From Pseudeuparius sepicola (lineage: Eukaryota > Arthropoda > Insecta > Coleoptera > Anthribidae): 64,000 bases of DNA. How positions within the stretch are numbered: position 1 is the first letter of the stretch; every line of letters begins with the position of its first letter. Shown here in pieces: positions 43,801 through 55,218 of the stretch. The translations under genes were made by a program, and so were the position numbers. Under the pieces are notes generated by a model. That model saw only the letters and a program-made list of their open reading frames with translations, was not told the origin of the DNA and ran no database searches. The stretch lies in assembly GCA_963920635.1 (NCBI GenBank), contig OY987302.1:31471278-31535277 (forward strand). The letters are read 5' to 3'.

Positions 43801-46800
43801 ATTCCTTCATTCTATGAAATTACTAAAAAACGAGAACTCCAGGCACATTGTGTTATCCGGCAGCGTTGGGGAGAAATTTCAATTTGAGATCAGTTACAGA
43901 TAATTCTTTGTTTGCTTGGGTTGTATTTATTTTGTATCGAAAATGCTGACAAAAGGGTTATCTACTACAAGTCCATGCCTGTCGACAAGCTCCCAGAGGT
44001 TCATGACCGCCAATAATAAAGTTCTATCTCTCTGCAATACATGAGGTTCCCTTTGTTAGATTTCGTGGAATGTGTCGAAAATTATTACATTACACCTTTT
44101 ACGTACTTCTATCTTTTAATGCACCTTTTTCTTTTATTAAGTCCATATATAAATTTCCACAAAAATCCCTAAATCTGAGAAAAAAAATTTGTGCACTCTG
44201 TTACTGCGATTTAAGATTTGAATTAAGAATTTTTACGATTTTTGATGGCCGGTTTGATGGAGATGAATTAATTTATATCCATTTTTCTAAATTAATCTAT
44301 ACTTAATAATGCCCAAAGAGGTATTTTTACTTATGATTTTTCGACCAGGTTGTTTTGAGATTAGGGATTTAGCACACCGCCCGTTTTTGTGTTGGCAGAC
44401 CTTTTTTTTAACTTCAAAATTAGTATTAGGAGAAATTGCATAGTTCGGGATGTTTACAAGTATATTTCATCTGCTATTAATTTGTACGTCATCGAAAAGT
44501 AATTCTGTAACGTCACGTAAATATTACGGTTCTTTCGGTATTTGCCCCATCCTGTATATGAATTTTGACATATCAGTTGCTTTCGTCCACCCTGTATTTA
44601 TTCTTAATTCTGTCATGTGATGAAATTAGTCCTCTTTTGGCTTTTGTCCCATCCGTGAATTTTTGTCCTGTATTCTAAGAAACATTAATTTCGAGACATC
44701 CTGTATCGTTAATTTTTTGAGAAAATGTTTAGTTTAGAGACCTGAAATTTTACCATTTTATCCCTCCCGTCCGTACGCCATTGCCCGTGACCTAGTTTTC
44801 ATGTTTGTTGTTGCTGATGCCTTATGCTGATTTTGAAAATTTTCGTTATCGTTTCGAAATTTCATAACGCACAGTAGAAACAATATGTTTTACTTACTTA
44901 ACGAATTTTCTTCCTTATCCTTTAGGGACACGTTCTTAGGCGCTTGGTGATGGATATCTACGTCGGTTTCTGAACAATCTGTACCCCGCGACCAAAGAAC
45001 ATACTTTTTTATTAAAACATTATGTCGCCATTTTTTTCGCTGACAACCTATGCTACTTGAGAAAAATTGTGACGCTTAAGATCATTTTGGATTTAGTCCG
45101 ATCAGAGTTGCTTTTGCCACAACCTGTATTAAATCTGTCACGTGATGAAATTAGGCTTTTTGGCTTTGGTATTTGAATCACTCTGTGCCTTTATTATTGT
45201 ACTTAATTCTGAAGTTAGGCTTTTTTTTGGCCGCCTTTGCCCATCCTGTATTAAATCTGACCTATTAATGTCCTTTTGGCTTTGGTCACAATCATACATT
45301 TTGGCACACCCTGTATTAATTCTGTCACTCTTAAAGTCCATTTGTCTTTGGTCTCCACCATGAATTTCGCCATATCGTTAATTTTTTGAGAAAATGTTCA
45401 ATTTAGAGACCTGTATTTTGCCATTTATCCTTCCGTTCGTACGCCGCTACCCGCAACCAAGATTCTCTTTTTTGTAGCTGTTGATATACCACTTGTGAAA
45501 TATTTGGGAAAAGTGCCGAGCAAGCTTTTTTTTTTGCAAGTCCCTGTCGGCAAGCTCCAGGGGTTAATGACCGAGCCAACGTATTGACCCAGAAATGTTC
45601 AATTTTTTCTGTCTAAATCACTAATTTCGCGACACGCTTTTGGCGTATATCTTTTAAATCTCTGCGCCCTGTGTTCCGTAGCCTATCTTTATTCACGCTA
45701 AGATCTAATTTTTAACATACCTACTAATTTCGCGAAAGGTTTAGCGTATATCTTTCAATGTGCTTTTTTTTTGTTAAGCCTGTGTGTCGGAAAAATGCCT
45801 TTTGAAAACAAATCCTTAGATCTGTGTATAATTCTGCATGCCCAGAATTTTTGAAAATACCTATCTTTATTTTACTCGTTCTTAAATCTGTCACGTGATG
45901 AAATTAGGCCTTTTTGACCGTATTTTGCCCGCCTTGTTATAAATCTGTCAAGGGATGTTAAAGTCCTATTGGCTTTGGTCCCATCCGTGAAATTAGGCTT
46001 TTTTGGCTTTTGTCGCATCCATGAATTTTTACAGTTTTTTTTTTGCCCAACCTGTATTCTTAACTCTGTCATGATCTATTAAAGTCCTTTTTGGCTGTGG
46101 TCCCATCCTGTATATAAATTTTTGACAGTTACTTTTGTGACACCCTGTATTTATTCTTAATTCTGTCACGATCTATTAAGGTCGATTTGGCTTTGGTTTT
46201 AGAGATTTTTTAATAGCTGTTTTGCCCACTTTGTTGAGAAAATAATCTGTGACGTCACGTGATGATTAAGGTCCCCATAGCCTTTTAGCCTGTATTATAT
46301 TAAATCTGCGTCGCCGCGTGGTGAAATTAGGCCTTTTTGGCTTTGTTTTTCATCGTACCTAGATATTATTAAGACCTTTTTGGCTTTCTTATGCCAGCTT
46401 GTATATTTTAGTTGTCCATCCCTGTACTATTTTAGACAAATCTGTGACGTCACACAACGGTTAAGGTCCTTTTGACTTTAGATTATCGCCGTTTTAGCTT
46501 TAGTTTTTGTTCTATACTGTACAAATGTGAATTTTGAGACACGCTGTATTTTACTTATTCTTGATTCTGAGACGCCACGTGATGATTAAGGCCCTTTTGT
46601 TTTTATTTGTCACACATTGTATATTTTTGTTGTCCATCTTGTACTTACACTAATTGAAAAAAATCTGTAACGAAAAATTATTAAGGTACTTTTTGCTTTA
46701 GTTTCTCATTCACCCTGTATTTTACTTATTCTTAAGTCTGAGACGTCACGTGTTGAAATTAGGCCTTTTTTTATTTTTGCCTCACCCTGTATATGATTTT

Positions 46801-47117
46801 TTTACATATCAACTATTTTTACCTACCTTGTATATTTTTGTTGTCCAGCCCTCTGCGAGAAAAATCTGTGACGCGATGAAATTATTAAGGCTGTTTTGAC
46901 TTTCCCTTGATTTAACGCACCCTGTATATAATTTTTGACGTATCAGTTGCTTTTGAGACACCTTGTATTTTACTTATTCTTAATTCTGTGACGTCACCGA
47001 GAATCTAGTTTACACCATTTTAAAGTATTATTTTCAAATGCGTCGATTTTATAAACCGATGGTCGCAGGTTCGAACCCTGGTGGATTTTTTTTATTTTCA
47101 GAATTTGTGACGTCAGA
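43801..47117 (-). repeat. Right-arm module field of the giant foldback
   Basis: Inverted copy of the left arm, closely matching 42470-43130 and onward, but lacking the equivalent of left 37535-40560 (junction near 46285-46305) and of about 41004-41090 (junction near 45842). Confidence 0.85.
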
Positions 47118-47501
47118 GGGATGCTGGACCGCGAGATATTGGAGATGTTGGACCTCGAGATGAGATGCTAGACCTCAAGATGGGATGCTGGAGATGCTGG
47201 ACCTCGAGATGAGATGCTGGACCATGAGATGCTGGACCATTATCTCCCACGGTTTGAATTTGGCGCCACGAGTCGAGCGTCATAGGTTAGAGCGCTACGA
47301 TTGGTCGCCAGGAAAGGGGGCGGGGCCTAGGAGGAAAGTGGAGGGGATGGTCCCAACACCTGCCTTACCTACTATCTTATCCTATAGATTGTAACATTCT
47401 TCCCACATGGTCTATCTATCTATCTTGTACAGGGGGTGGCCACCTTAGATCGGCCCGGCACGTAGGCCACAGTGGGCTCGTTGTGCCCCCACAGGCCAGC
47501 G

Positions 47502-48655
47502 TCACACGGCAGCCAGCATGCCGGCCCTCTTAATGAAGGCCCGCAGCTCACCCACCCCGACACCATACACATCCTCTGCGCTCAGCTTAGCTGAGCCGAA
47601 GGACTCAAATCTGACCCTGTCAAGTGCAGGGCACTCAGTGACCAAGTGGTACGGGGTCTCCTCATCCTCCTGACACCATCTGCACTCAGGCTCCCCTCCT
47701 ACTCCTATAATATGCAGGTGGCGAGCCAGGCAGCAGTGTCCGGTGAGGACCCTCACCACTCCCCTTAACTCTGACCTTGACAGATGCAGCAGCTCCCTAG
47801 ACAGGGCGGTCGACGGCCCACGAATCATGAGCCTAGACTGCCTCATCCCCACCTGCCCTGCAGCCATTCGTCCAGGGCTCCAATTGCGACCCGTGGCGCA
47901 ATCCCCAATATTGGTTCTGGCCCCACTGGTCTTCCCATGGATCCCTCTCTAGCCAGTAGGTCCGCAGTCTCGTTCCCCGCTATGCCCGCGTGACCAGGCA
48001 CCCACGACAGAACAACCCTTTTCCCTTCGGCCACCAACCTGAGCAAACTCGATCTACAGTCCTCCACCAATGAGGACCAGGTACGGTTTGCTCTCAGCGC
48101 CTGTAAAGCCGCTTTACTGTCAGAGCAGAAGGTCAGCTTCCGGCCCTTAACTCTGAGCCTGAGCGATTCCTCTGCCCCCATCATGATGGCGAACACCTCC
48201 GCCTGGAAGACAGTGGTGTGCTCCCCGAAGGAGGTAGTCAACCTCCTAGCCAGTTCCTGACAAAAGGCACCGGCCCCCGTTCCCTTCCCCATCTTGGATC
48301 CATCTGTGAACCAGACGAGCCCGCCTTGGGGGTCGCTGTTTCCTTCGGCCCATTCCTCCCTGTCTGGAAAGACAAAGCGGAGCCGGCCATGGAAGCCGAG
48401 GGAAGGCGTCTGCCCATCCCTTCTCATTTCCAGGATTGGCACCACCTCCCTCAGCTCTGACCACAGCTGCCGGTGCCCGTGAACCGGGCCTCCAGCAACC
48501 CAAAGATTGAGACCCTCTAGTCTGAGGGCCGCCTTAGCCGCCTCGTACTCCACCACCGTGCCCAGCGGAGGCAGCCCCACCAGTGCTTCTAAAGCCCGGG
48601 TGGGCGCCGTCCTCAGGGCCATGCTGGGTGGGACACAGAGGGGCATTGAGAGCAA
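47502..48655 (-). pseudogene. R1-like ORF2 C-terminal part: RT end, RNase H, zinc finger (copy A)
   Basis: The frame begins after an internal deletion with RALEALVGLPPLGTVVEYEA, the RT thumb/connection region also seen in copy B. RNase H follows: WFTDGSKMGKGTGAGAF, FQAEVFAIMMGAEESL, FCSDSKAALQALRAN and VPGHAGIAGNETADLLARE, showing D, E, D and a late D. A frameshift near 47850 leads to GHCCLARHLHIIGV, then CRWCQEDEETPYHLVTECPA, a CCHC-type finger. The frame stops at 47502. RNase H residues look intact, but the frame is split. Confidence 0.88.
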
Positions 48656-50250
48656 GCCGCTCCCTTAGAAGTCTGTCCACCAGCCTCTCCAGTGTCTTCA
48701 TCAAGAAGCTGGTGAGGCTGATGGGTCTGTATGCCTTGGCATCAGTATAGTCACTGCGCCCTGGCTTGGGGATAAAAATCACCCTGATCTGCATCCATCG
48801 CCGGGGAACATGCCCCCTGGCCACAGACGCTCGAAACACACCTACTAGTGGTCCGTTGAGTGCCCCCCCGTCCCTCTGAAGGAGAGCCGGGAAGACCCCA
48901 TCCAGACCGGCCGCCTTATAAGGTGAGAAGGACCCGATGGCCCATCTGACCCTTTCCTCGTTGACCACCCTGGCCGCCGTGCCGTAGTCCGCAATTGGCG
49001 GACCACTCACCGCGGTTTCCCCATGACCCAATATGGAACCCGGGAAATGAGTGGTCAACAACTGCAGCAGGGTATCTCGCGGGGATGAGGTAAACACCCC
49101 CTCCCCATTGCGGATGCTGCCCAGCTTTGTCAGAGGATCTTTCGAGAGCACCCTGCAGAGCCTAGAAGCTGCAGGCGTGCTGTTGACGCCCTCGCAGTAA
49201 TCCCGCCAGGCACTTCTCTGAGAGATCCTGATCTCGTGTTTGTAGAATCTTTGGGAGGACCTATAGTCCTTCCAGTGGACTCCAAGGCCGGAACGTTTGG
49301 CCCTATTCAAGAGGCTACGAACCTGCCTTCTGAGGCGTTCCAGGTTGGCATTCCACCAAGGTGTCTTGCCCTCCTTTGTCCTCCTTTTCAGGGGACAGTT
49401 GGCCTCATATGTTTGAACAATGATGGAGCCCAGTCGCTCAGCGGTGGCGGCGAGCTCCTCCACGGTTCTGTGTTTGCATGGGAAACCCGCCAGACGTCCC
49501 TCTAGTTCCTCTCTATAGAGGTCCCAGTTGGTTGCCCGCGGATTCCTGTACTCTAGTTCACCCTGATGGGGTTCCCCTAGGGTGAACGAAATGTATCTAT
49601 GGTCCGACAGAGAGTCGTCCATAGACACGTGCCAGTCCCCCACTTCCCCGAGAAGCGGTCCCGAACACAGAGTGAGATCTATGACGGATCGCCTCCCCGG
49701 TGTGAAGAACGTAAATTCTGACCCACGGTTGGCGGCGTGTAGCCCCGCCATTGCCATGAATTCTGTCAGTTGGTCCCCCCCTGCGGTTGCAATCTGCACT
49801 GTCCCACAAAAAGTGGTGGGCATTGCTATCGCATCCCACAAGAAGGGGGGAGACCTCTCTCCTCACAGAAGGTGCCCAGAACTCTGAGCTCCTCTGGTGG
49901 ACACTGGGCCTGTATGGGGAAGTATGTTGAGGCTATCACTACCCGCTGCATCCCCCCCCCCCCTCACAGCCAGATCCATCATCAAAGGTACCAAGTCCCT
50001 AGATAACAGGTCTCGTAAAAGAAAGGCATCAACTCCCCTCGTAAGTACGCAGGCCCTGGGAGCCCCCTGTGAGGCATCCGCTAAAAACAGATTACCCCCC
50101 ATGGAGCCCAGGCCCCGCGCCTTGTTTTGTACTATCCAGGGTTCCTGGATGAGTACAACATCCACATTCTCACACACCACCCTTCTGCAGAGCTAAGCCG
50201 TTGAGGCCCTGCCATGCTGTAGGTTGATCTGTGTGATTTTCTTTTTTTTT
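48640..50250 (-). pseudogene. R1-like ORF2 N-terminal part: endonuclease and partial RT (copy A)
   Basis: From about 50248 the - strand reads KKITQINLQHGRAS, a stop, then VDVVLIQEPWIVQNKARGLG. After a shift near 49865: VGCDSNAHHFLWDSADCN, then QLTEFMAMAGLHAANRGSEF, VIDLTLCSGPLLGEVGDWHV and SLSDHRYISFTLGE: the EN catalytic blocks E, D-N-H and SDH. RT then shows YKAAGLDGVFPALLQ and IFIPKPGRSDYTDAKAYRPI. RT ends abruptly at APLCPTQHG near 48660; the YADD block is absent, removed by the internal deletion. Confidence 0.9.
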
Positions 50251-50345
50251 AAATTAATTTTGCCTGATGGCGGGAGCGAAATTGGCTCCCCCCATCACGG
50301 TCACCGCCACCCTGTGGCCCATGGCCCCGACGAAATCGAGCAGGC

Positions 50346-51038
50346 CTACGCGGTCAAAGTCTGTGACCTGACCGCGCAGACCCACCACGATCCGTGGCAA
50401 CCCCCTGCCCACCGCACCCGCGTAGGTACCCCTGAGGGGTCCCTGCGAGTCGCCGCTGCGGGCGCCAAGCAGGCCCCCCCCCTGGAGCCCCCCGCAGAGG
50501 CAGCTCCACCCCCTGCCGCCACACCCCTTTCGGGGTCCGCTGCCCGGGGGCCGGACGGAGGCAGGTTTTTTGTTCCTGGGGCACTGGTAGGGCGGTCCCC
50601 TGCTGGGCCCCCCCCACGTTTCCTCACCCGCTTCCTTTTGCCAACCTTCCCCGGCGTGCCCCCTGTGGAGCCCATCGTGAAAGGTGTAGCAGGGGCAGAG
50701 GAGGCTCCGGGCTCAGAGGCCCCGGCTGCTGCCAGAGCCTCCTCCTCCATTTTCCTCCTCTTCTTTGCCCTCTTCCTCTCGGCCCCGGACCTGTTTTGGG
50801 AGCGTACCTTGACCCTCCCCAGGCTCTGAGCCAAATTTTCTACCGCGGTGGACGGAGTCGGACCGGGGTCCCCTTTCGGAGACCCCTGTTCCCCCCCGTC
50901 CTCTGCAGCTGTCAGAGTGGCGGCAGGGGGGTCCCTTGAAGGGGCCCTCCCGCCGGCCGCCTCTGCTTCCAGCCCAGGGGCGGGCTGCTCCGCGAGGGGC
51001 CCCAAAATGGAGCTCCCCCGCTCGATGGCTGCCTCCAC
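50346..51038 (-). pseudogene. R1-like ORF1 remnant (copy A)
   Basis: The proline/glycine/alanine-rich frame contains STAVENLAQSLGRVKVRSQN, then RKRAKKRRKMEEEALAAA, matching copy B (VDILAQSLGSVRVRPKGKTG, KAKNRRKLEEEAKAEA). The later esterase or zinc-knuckle parts are missing or shifted. The very GC-rich opposite strand gives a false 201-codon frame. Confidence 0.7.
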
Positions 51039-51132
51039 CCTCGGGTCTTCCGCTCTTGTATCGTCCCTTGTCTGTTCGTTATTGTCGTTCCTGTTCCGTG
51101 TTTGTTTGTTGGTTTGTTGGTTCCCACATGGT

Positions 51133-51488
51133 ACGACATGTCCAAATTTCTAAAAAATCGTTGCGATTTCCTTAAAAAATTACATGTTAATAGTAACTCC
51201 AACAAAAAGCCCGAGTACGTTATCAATAAATCTTTTAACAATAACAAGTTTTCTGGTGAAAAAAAACGTACTTTAGTAGCATCAACAAGTCCTCTAACAT
51301 GCTATTATTCCCGACAAGAGCATACTATTTATCAGTGTAAATCTTTCATGGGCTTAGACATGCAAAAGAGATGGGACTACGTGAACACGCAAAACCTTTG
51401 TGCGAATTGTTTTGATTATAGTCATAGTATCGATAAATGCTCCAGATCTCTGTGTCGAGTGTGTAATAAAAAACATAATACTAGTTGA
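51133..51488 (+). pseudogene. BEL/Pao Gag C-terminal zinc fingers
   Basis: After the R1-like insert the BEL frame resumes WYDMSKFLKNRCDFLKKL, then LTCYYSRQEHTIYQCKSF, MQKRWDYVNTQNLCANC and CSRSLCRVCNKKHNT. The finger CX2CX4-6HX4C is damaged (CYYS for CYYC). The frame ends in TGA at 51486 where a GC-rich insert begins. Confidence 0.85.
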
Positions 51489-51685
51489 AGGTCCGAGCGA
51501 AATGATGGCTCTGGCACTGAATTCACCGGTCGCCGGAGAAGCGAATCCATTCGCTCACGTACTGCCATCGCGGAGGTGAGACGGGAGGTGGAACCCGGCG
51601 AGAGCCGGTCGGATCCCAACGCGGGCACGGGCAACTTTACTGATCGACAGGAACGGGAAGATCACAGCGCCACTTTCGAGTCAAC
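51489..51685. other. GC-rich insert of unknown origin in BEL gag-pol
   Basis: About 195 bp of GC-rich DNA (TCACCGGTCGCCGGAGAAGC, GAGAGCCGGTCGGATCCCAA) break the AT-rich BEL sequence. An open + frame spans it (FTGRRRSESIRSRTAIAEVR...), R/E-rich like part of a Gag. It may come from another retroelement. Confidence 0.5.
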
Positions 51686-51858
51686 CACTTCTTTGGTCGG
51701 ACATAAAATACGCAAACCACTCCTAAACGATGTTTATTATCTACAGCGGTCATGCGGGTGTACGACAAGGCAAATAACGTTCATCATATTACAGCATTAA
51801 TAGACCCAGGAAGTCACTAAATTATGAGCAATGTGTTGGGCCTAGCATTGAACATGAT
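51686..51858 (+). pseudogene. BEL/Pao protease remnant
   Basis: In shifted frames the region reads TTSLVGHK and HITALIDPGS, the latter at the position of the BEL protease active site (usually LLDPGSQ). It is joined within about 25 bp to RT sequence, so the intervening several hundred bp are deleted. Confidence 0.6.
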
Positions 51859-53001
51859 TTGTTATCAATTCTTTTGCGTTTCCGATGTTACAATGTCGTG
51901 CTAAATGCCAACATTTCCAAAATGTATAGGCAAATTTTAATTGATCCAAAAGAGCACAAGTTTCAACGTATATTTTGGCGAGAAAATTCCGATGAACCAC
52001 TTGACTGTTACGAACTTAACACTGTCACATACGGGGCTGCCTCGGCCCCTTTTTTAGCCGTTAGATCGCTGCATCAGTTAGGCCACGAGACTAGGGAATT
52101 ATTTCCTCAAGCTGTCCAAGCAATTTTGGAGGACTTTTATATGGATGATCTTCTTACAGGTTGTGATACAATTCCAGAATTGCTTGATTTGCAGAGGGAT
52201 ATTTCCTCTATTTTGACTAGCGGTTGTTTTGAATTGAGGAAGTGGCTATCAAATAGACCGGAGATTATGAATCAATTTCAAGTTAATGTAAATTTAAATG
52301 CAAGCATATTAAAGCTTGATTCTGGGGAGCAAAGTAAAACTTTAGGCGTTTTGTGGTGCGCTAGTAACGATGAAATACAGTATTCTGTTAGAACGATTCA
52401 AAATCAATCGGTGATCACAGAACGAATTATCTTGTCGTTAATTAGCCGAATCTTCGATCCTCTGGGTCTTTTAGGACCTATTGTAATCAATGCGAAAATC
52501 ATATTACAATCTTTGTGGCAAGAACATTTATCGTGGGATCAAGAGGTTTCGGTTAGTTTGAAACAGATATGGTCACAATTTTGCGATGATCTGCAAACCC
52601 TTCACTCTATACGTATTCCTAGGCACGTACTTACAGTAACTCGAGCTTTAATAGAGCTTCATGGTTTTTCCGACTCCTCTGAAAAGGCCTTTGGTGCTTG
52701 TGTATATCTAGTGTGTCGAGACAATTACGGGATGTATACAAGCCATTTATTGTGTGCTAAATCGTGAGTAGCTCCAATTAAAAAGATTGCTCTCCCAAGA
52801 TTGGAGTTATGCGCTGCAGTTCTGTTGGTTAAATTAGTAAAGAAAATACGTAATTCAATTAGACTAGACATATATCGATACTTTTACTGGTCCGATTCCA
52901 CAATTGTCTTATGTTGGATCAAAGCTTGCCCCAGTCGATGGAAAACTTTCGTCGCCAATAGAATCACTGTTATTCAAGGTTTGTCAAATATCGATGAATG
53001 A
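51838..53001 (+). pseudogene. BEL/Pao reverse transcriptase and RNase H
   Basis: RT: VGPSIEHDLLSILLRFRCYN, then SKMYRQILIDPKEHKFQRIF, TYGAASAPFLAVRSLHQLG, DFYMDDLLTGCDTI (YMDD catalytic pair) and the thumb LGVLWCASNDE. The first catalytic aspartate block reads NANISKMYRQ where DI.KMYRQI is usual. RNase H: GFSDSSEKAFGACVYL, a TGA at 52765, LPRLELCAAVLL and YWSDSTIVLCWI, then TGA at 52999. N-terminal RT is missing because of the deletion from protease. Confidence 0.9.
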
Positions 53002-53007
53002 TATCAC

Positions 53008-54709
53008 GTGGCATCCGAGAACAACCCGGCTGATTTACTTTCTCGGGGTACAAATATGGCATTATTAAAGGAGTCATTACTATGGTGGCATGAGCCGCAA
53101 TGGTTAACAGAAGATCGTAATTCTCAACTTAACTGTCTGTTGAATGAATATATTCCTGATGAAGCTATTTCCAAACAAAGGGTGTTCAACCATATCACCA
53201 ATGCTCTAGTTTTCAATCTCGAATTTACTCGATTTTCTTCCATTGTTAAACTAAAGCGTACAATGGCCTTTTGCCTAAGATTCATGCATAATCTTAAAAA
53301 TAAAAACTCATATGACACGCGCCTTATCAATCTCTGAATTAGAAAATGCTCTTGTAAGTATCTTAAGAAATGTTCAAAGGCAATCATTTTCCAAAGACTA
53401 TGCCCAATTACATAATAAGCATTCTTCACGTACTTCTAGTTCCCTTCTATGTCTCAACCCTTTTTTGGACGAAAGACGACTTATTCGGGAGGGTGGTAGA
53501 ATCCAAGCAGCAGAAATATTCTTTGAGAAAAGGCACCCTATTCTGTTACCTAACAAGCACCATGTTACCACACTTATAATGAGGCATGAGCATCACTGTC
53601 TAATGCATTGTGGTCCACAACAATTATTGTACTCAATTAGAGATAGGTACTGGCCCATCTCGGGTCGTCGCTTGGCCAGAGATGTAACAGAAAATAGTGT
53701 TATATGCTTTCGTGTCAAAACTATTTCTTTGGATTACCTTATGGGTAATCTACCTAAATCTAGGGTAAATCAATACCTTCCTTTTATGAACACCGGAGTT
53801 GATTACGCAGGGCCTGTTTGGCTAAAAGATAGAAAAACGAGAAATGCTAAGCTACTGAAATATGATATATATGTTTGTTTATTTGTATGAGTACGAAATG
53901 TGTGCATCTTGAACTGGTAACTGATTTAAGCAGCGACACTTTTTTAGCAACTTTGCGTCGATTTGTATCAAGACGAGGAAGACCTTCTGATATTTATTCT
54001 GATAATGGTACCACATTCGTAGGTGCTAACAATGAACTTATCCATTTTTTTAAAATTAATTCAAATCTGATGATTTCAAATTTATCTAACTAGGAAATAA
54101 GGTGGCATTTTGTTCCTCCTCAATCACCAAATTTTGGAGGAATATGGGAAGCCATTATAAAACAAGTAAAATATAATTTAAAGAGAATACTAGGTAATTC
54201 TAATTTAACGTATGAAGACTTCATTACTGTATTGACGCAAATAGAGGCAATCCTAAACTCAAGACCATTGTGTCCCCTCTCTTCGGATCCTAATGACAAT
54301 ACCCCCCTTACCCCGGGTCGTTTTTTAATTGGCAAGTCCCTTACCTGTCTACCAGAACCATGTCTTATCGATATTCCCGACATGCCTGAAGAAATTTGAA
54401 CACCTCCAGAAGCTTATCCAATGTTTCTGGCAAAGATGGCATAAGGAATACATTTCGGAATTACAGTCTCGGTTAAAGTGGAGAAAACAGTCATCTTCAC
54501 TGCTCAAACTTGGTAGCTTGGTGATGATAAAGAAGGAGAACTTACCTACTTTACAAGGGAAACTCGGCAGAATCTTGGAACTCTTTCCTGGCTCTGATAA
54601 TATAACGCGTGTGGCTAGTGTTAAATGCAGCGATGGTTCGGTGTTAAAACGTGATATTAACAAACTATGCGTTACACCGGTTGGTGACAATTCAAACGAA
54701 AGTCAATAG
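53008..54709 (+). pseudogene. BEL/Pao integrase and C-terminal domain
   Basis: VASENNPADLLSRGTN closes the RNase H/connection. The HHCC zinc region (MRHEHHCLMHCGPQQLLYSI) and CVHLELVTDLSSDTFLATLR follow, then SDNGTTFVGANNEL and PPQSPNFGGIWEAIIKQVKY, giving the D,D,E triad, then ILNSRPLCPLSSDPND and FWQRWHKEYISELQ with a GSLVMIKKENLP-type SH3-like tail. Frameshifts fall near 53330, 53880 and 54360, and a TAG at 54091. Pol ends at 54709. A polypurine AAGGCGGGCAG precedes the 3' LTR. Confidence 0.9.
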
Positions 54710-54756
54710 TCTATAAGTTTTGCTTATGTTAAAATAATATTTCAAGGCGGGCAGCA

Positions 54757-54945
54757 TGGTTACGCTGCCTCCTCTCAGTATATTTAAAGAGACCAGTAGT
54801 TGTACACAAAAAGTCAGAGATGACATTTTTTATGTATGATGTCTTACAAAATAAAAAAGGCAAGAAACTCCAACTGCTTGCGTTTTTAATCAAGAACAGA
54901 TCCCATCGGAGTCAACAACGATTCAGCAAGAGGTACGCAGTACCA
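54757..54945 (+). repeat. BEL/Pao 3' LTR
   Basis: 189 bp, matching the 5' LTR apart from small indels, then the TATAG duplication at 54946-54950. Confidence 0.88.
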
Positions 54946-55218
54946 TATAGCGAACTGCGCCCATGAACGTGGCACAGCTCGCCGCCTTTTAAAATGCCAC
55001 GAGCCGCGCAAATCCGAACAAAATCAGAACGATAAATCGTTAGGATGTCCCATAAACATAACAATTAGCTTGTGGCGAGCGCTCTGGCGAGAAAACCGTT
55101 TGATTTCGTCATGTGCGTATGGCCTTGGTTGTAAAACAGCTCGCCACGAGCACATTGACAGTTTTATTCGCGCAAAGCAAACCCGCCAGCAAAAGTGTGT
55201 GTCTATGGCCAGCTAATG

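Larger units (their letters stand above)
36432..47373. mobile_element. Giant foldback (10.9-kb palindromic) element, Polinton-like termini
   Basis: The termini AGTAGGTAAGGCAGGTGTTG (36432) and the complement ending 47373 are flanked by the 6-bp duplication ATCTTA (36426-36431, 47374-47379). The arms pair to a centre near 43465. The left arm is about 7.0 kb and the right 3.9 kb; the right lacks the counterpart of about 37535-40560. Paired parts differ rarely. From the outside in: TCCAGCATCTCATCTCGAGG minisatellite; tRNA-like relic; a long field of modules with TACAGGGTG, CATCACGTGACGTCAC and CCAAAAAGGCCTTAAT; then CCATGG and CACGCACGCC minisatellites at the centre. There is no plausible protein gene. 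Six-bp duplication and AGT...ACT ends match Polinton/Maverick, but this assignment is inferred. Confidence 0.9.
47412..51120 (-). mobile_element. R1-like non-LTR retrotransposon, copy A
   Basis: TTCCCACATGGT occurs at 47400-47411 and 51121-51132 as a 12-bp target duplication. The element is on the - strand, with its 3' tail of GATA repeats at 47413-47425. ORF1, endonuclease, partial RT, RNase H and a C-terminal zinc-finger region are present, but the RT core is deleted. It landed in BEL gag just beyond the foldback. RNase H after RT and the CCHC tail fit the R1/I/LOA group. Confidence 0.92.
35200..54945 (+). mobile_element. BEL/Pao LTR retrotransposon with two large insertions
   Basis: The LTRs at 35200-35373 and 54757-54945 begin TGGTTACGCTGCCTCC and end AGTACCA, flanked by TATAG at 35195-35199 and 54946-54950. 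A 5-bp duplication suits BEL/Pao. Gag starts at 35650; Pol fragments run to 54709. The giant foldback (36432-47373) and the R1-like element (47412-51120) sit in gag. Removing both, with one copy of each target duplication, brings the gag halves back into one frame. There are also internal deletions and at least six pol lesions. Confidence 0.92.
35040..55216. mobile_element. Small TIR element interrupted by the BEL insertion
   Basis: AGCTGGCCATAGACACACAC + TTTTGCTG at 35042 is matched by CAGCAAAAGTGTGTGTCTAT + GGCCAGCT ending 55214. Without the BEL (35200-54950) it would be only about 400 bp, MITE-sized. Contents are GC-richer than the surroundings (GGCGAGCGCTCTGGCGAG near 55076). Flanking CTAAT at both sides may be the duplication. 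Confidence 0.7.

Noticed and set aside
42623..44306. Near-identical 78-codon frames on opposite strands (MCRKLLHYTFYVLLSF...)
   Set aside because: They lie at mirror positions in the giant foldback arms; no domain, and codons are shared only because the DNA is.
50224..50829. 201-codon + frame, proline/alanine-rich
   Set aside because: It is the complement of the GC-rich R1-like ORF1 on the - strand, with no family features.
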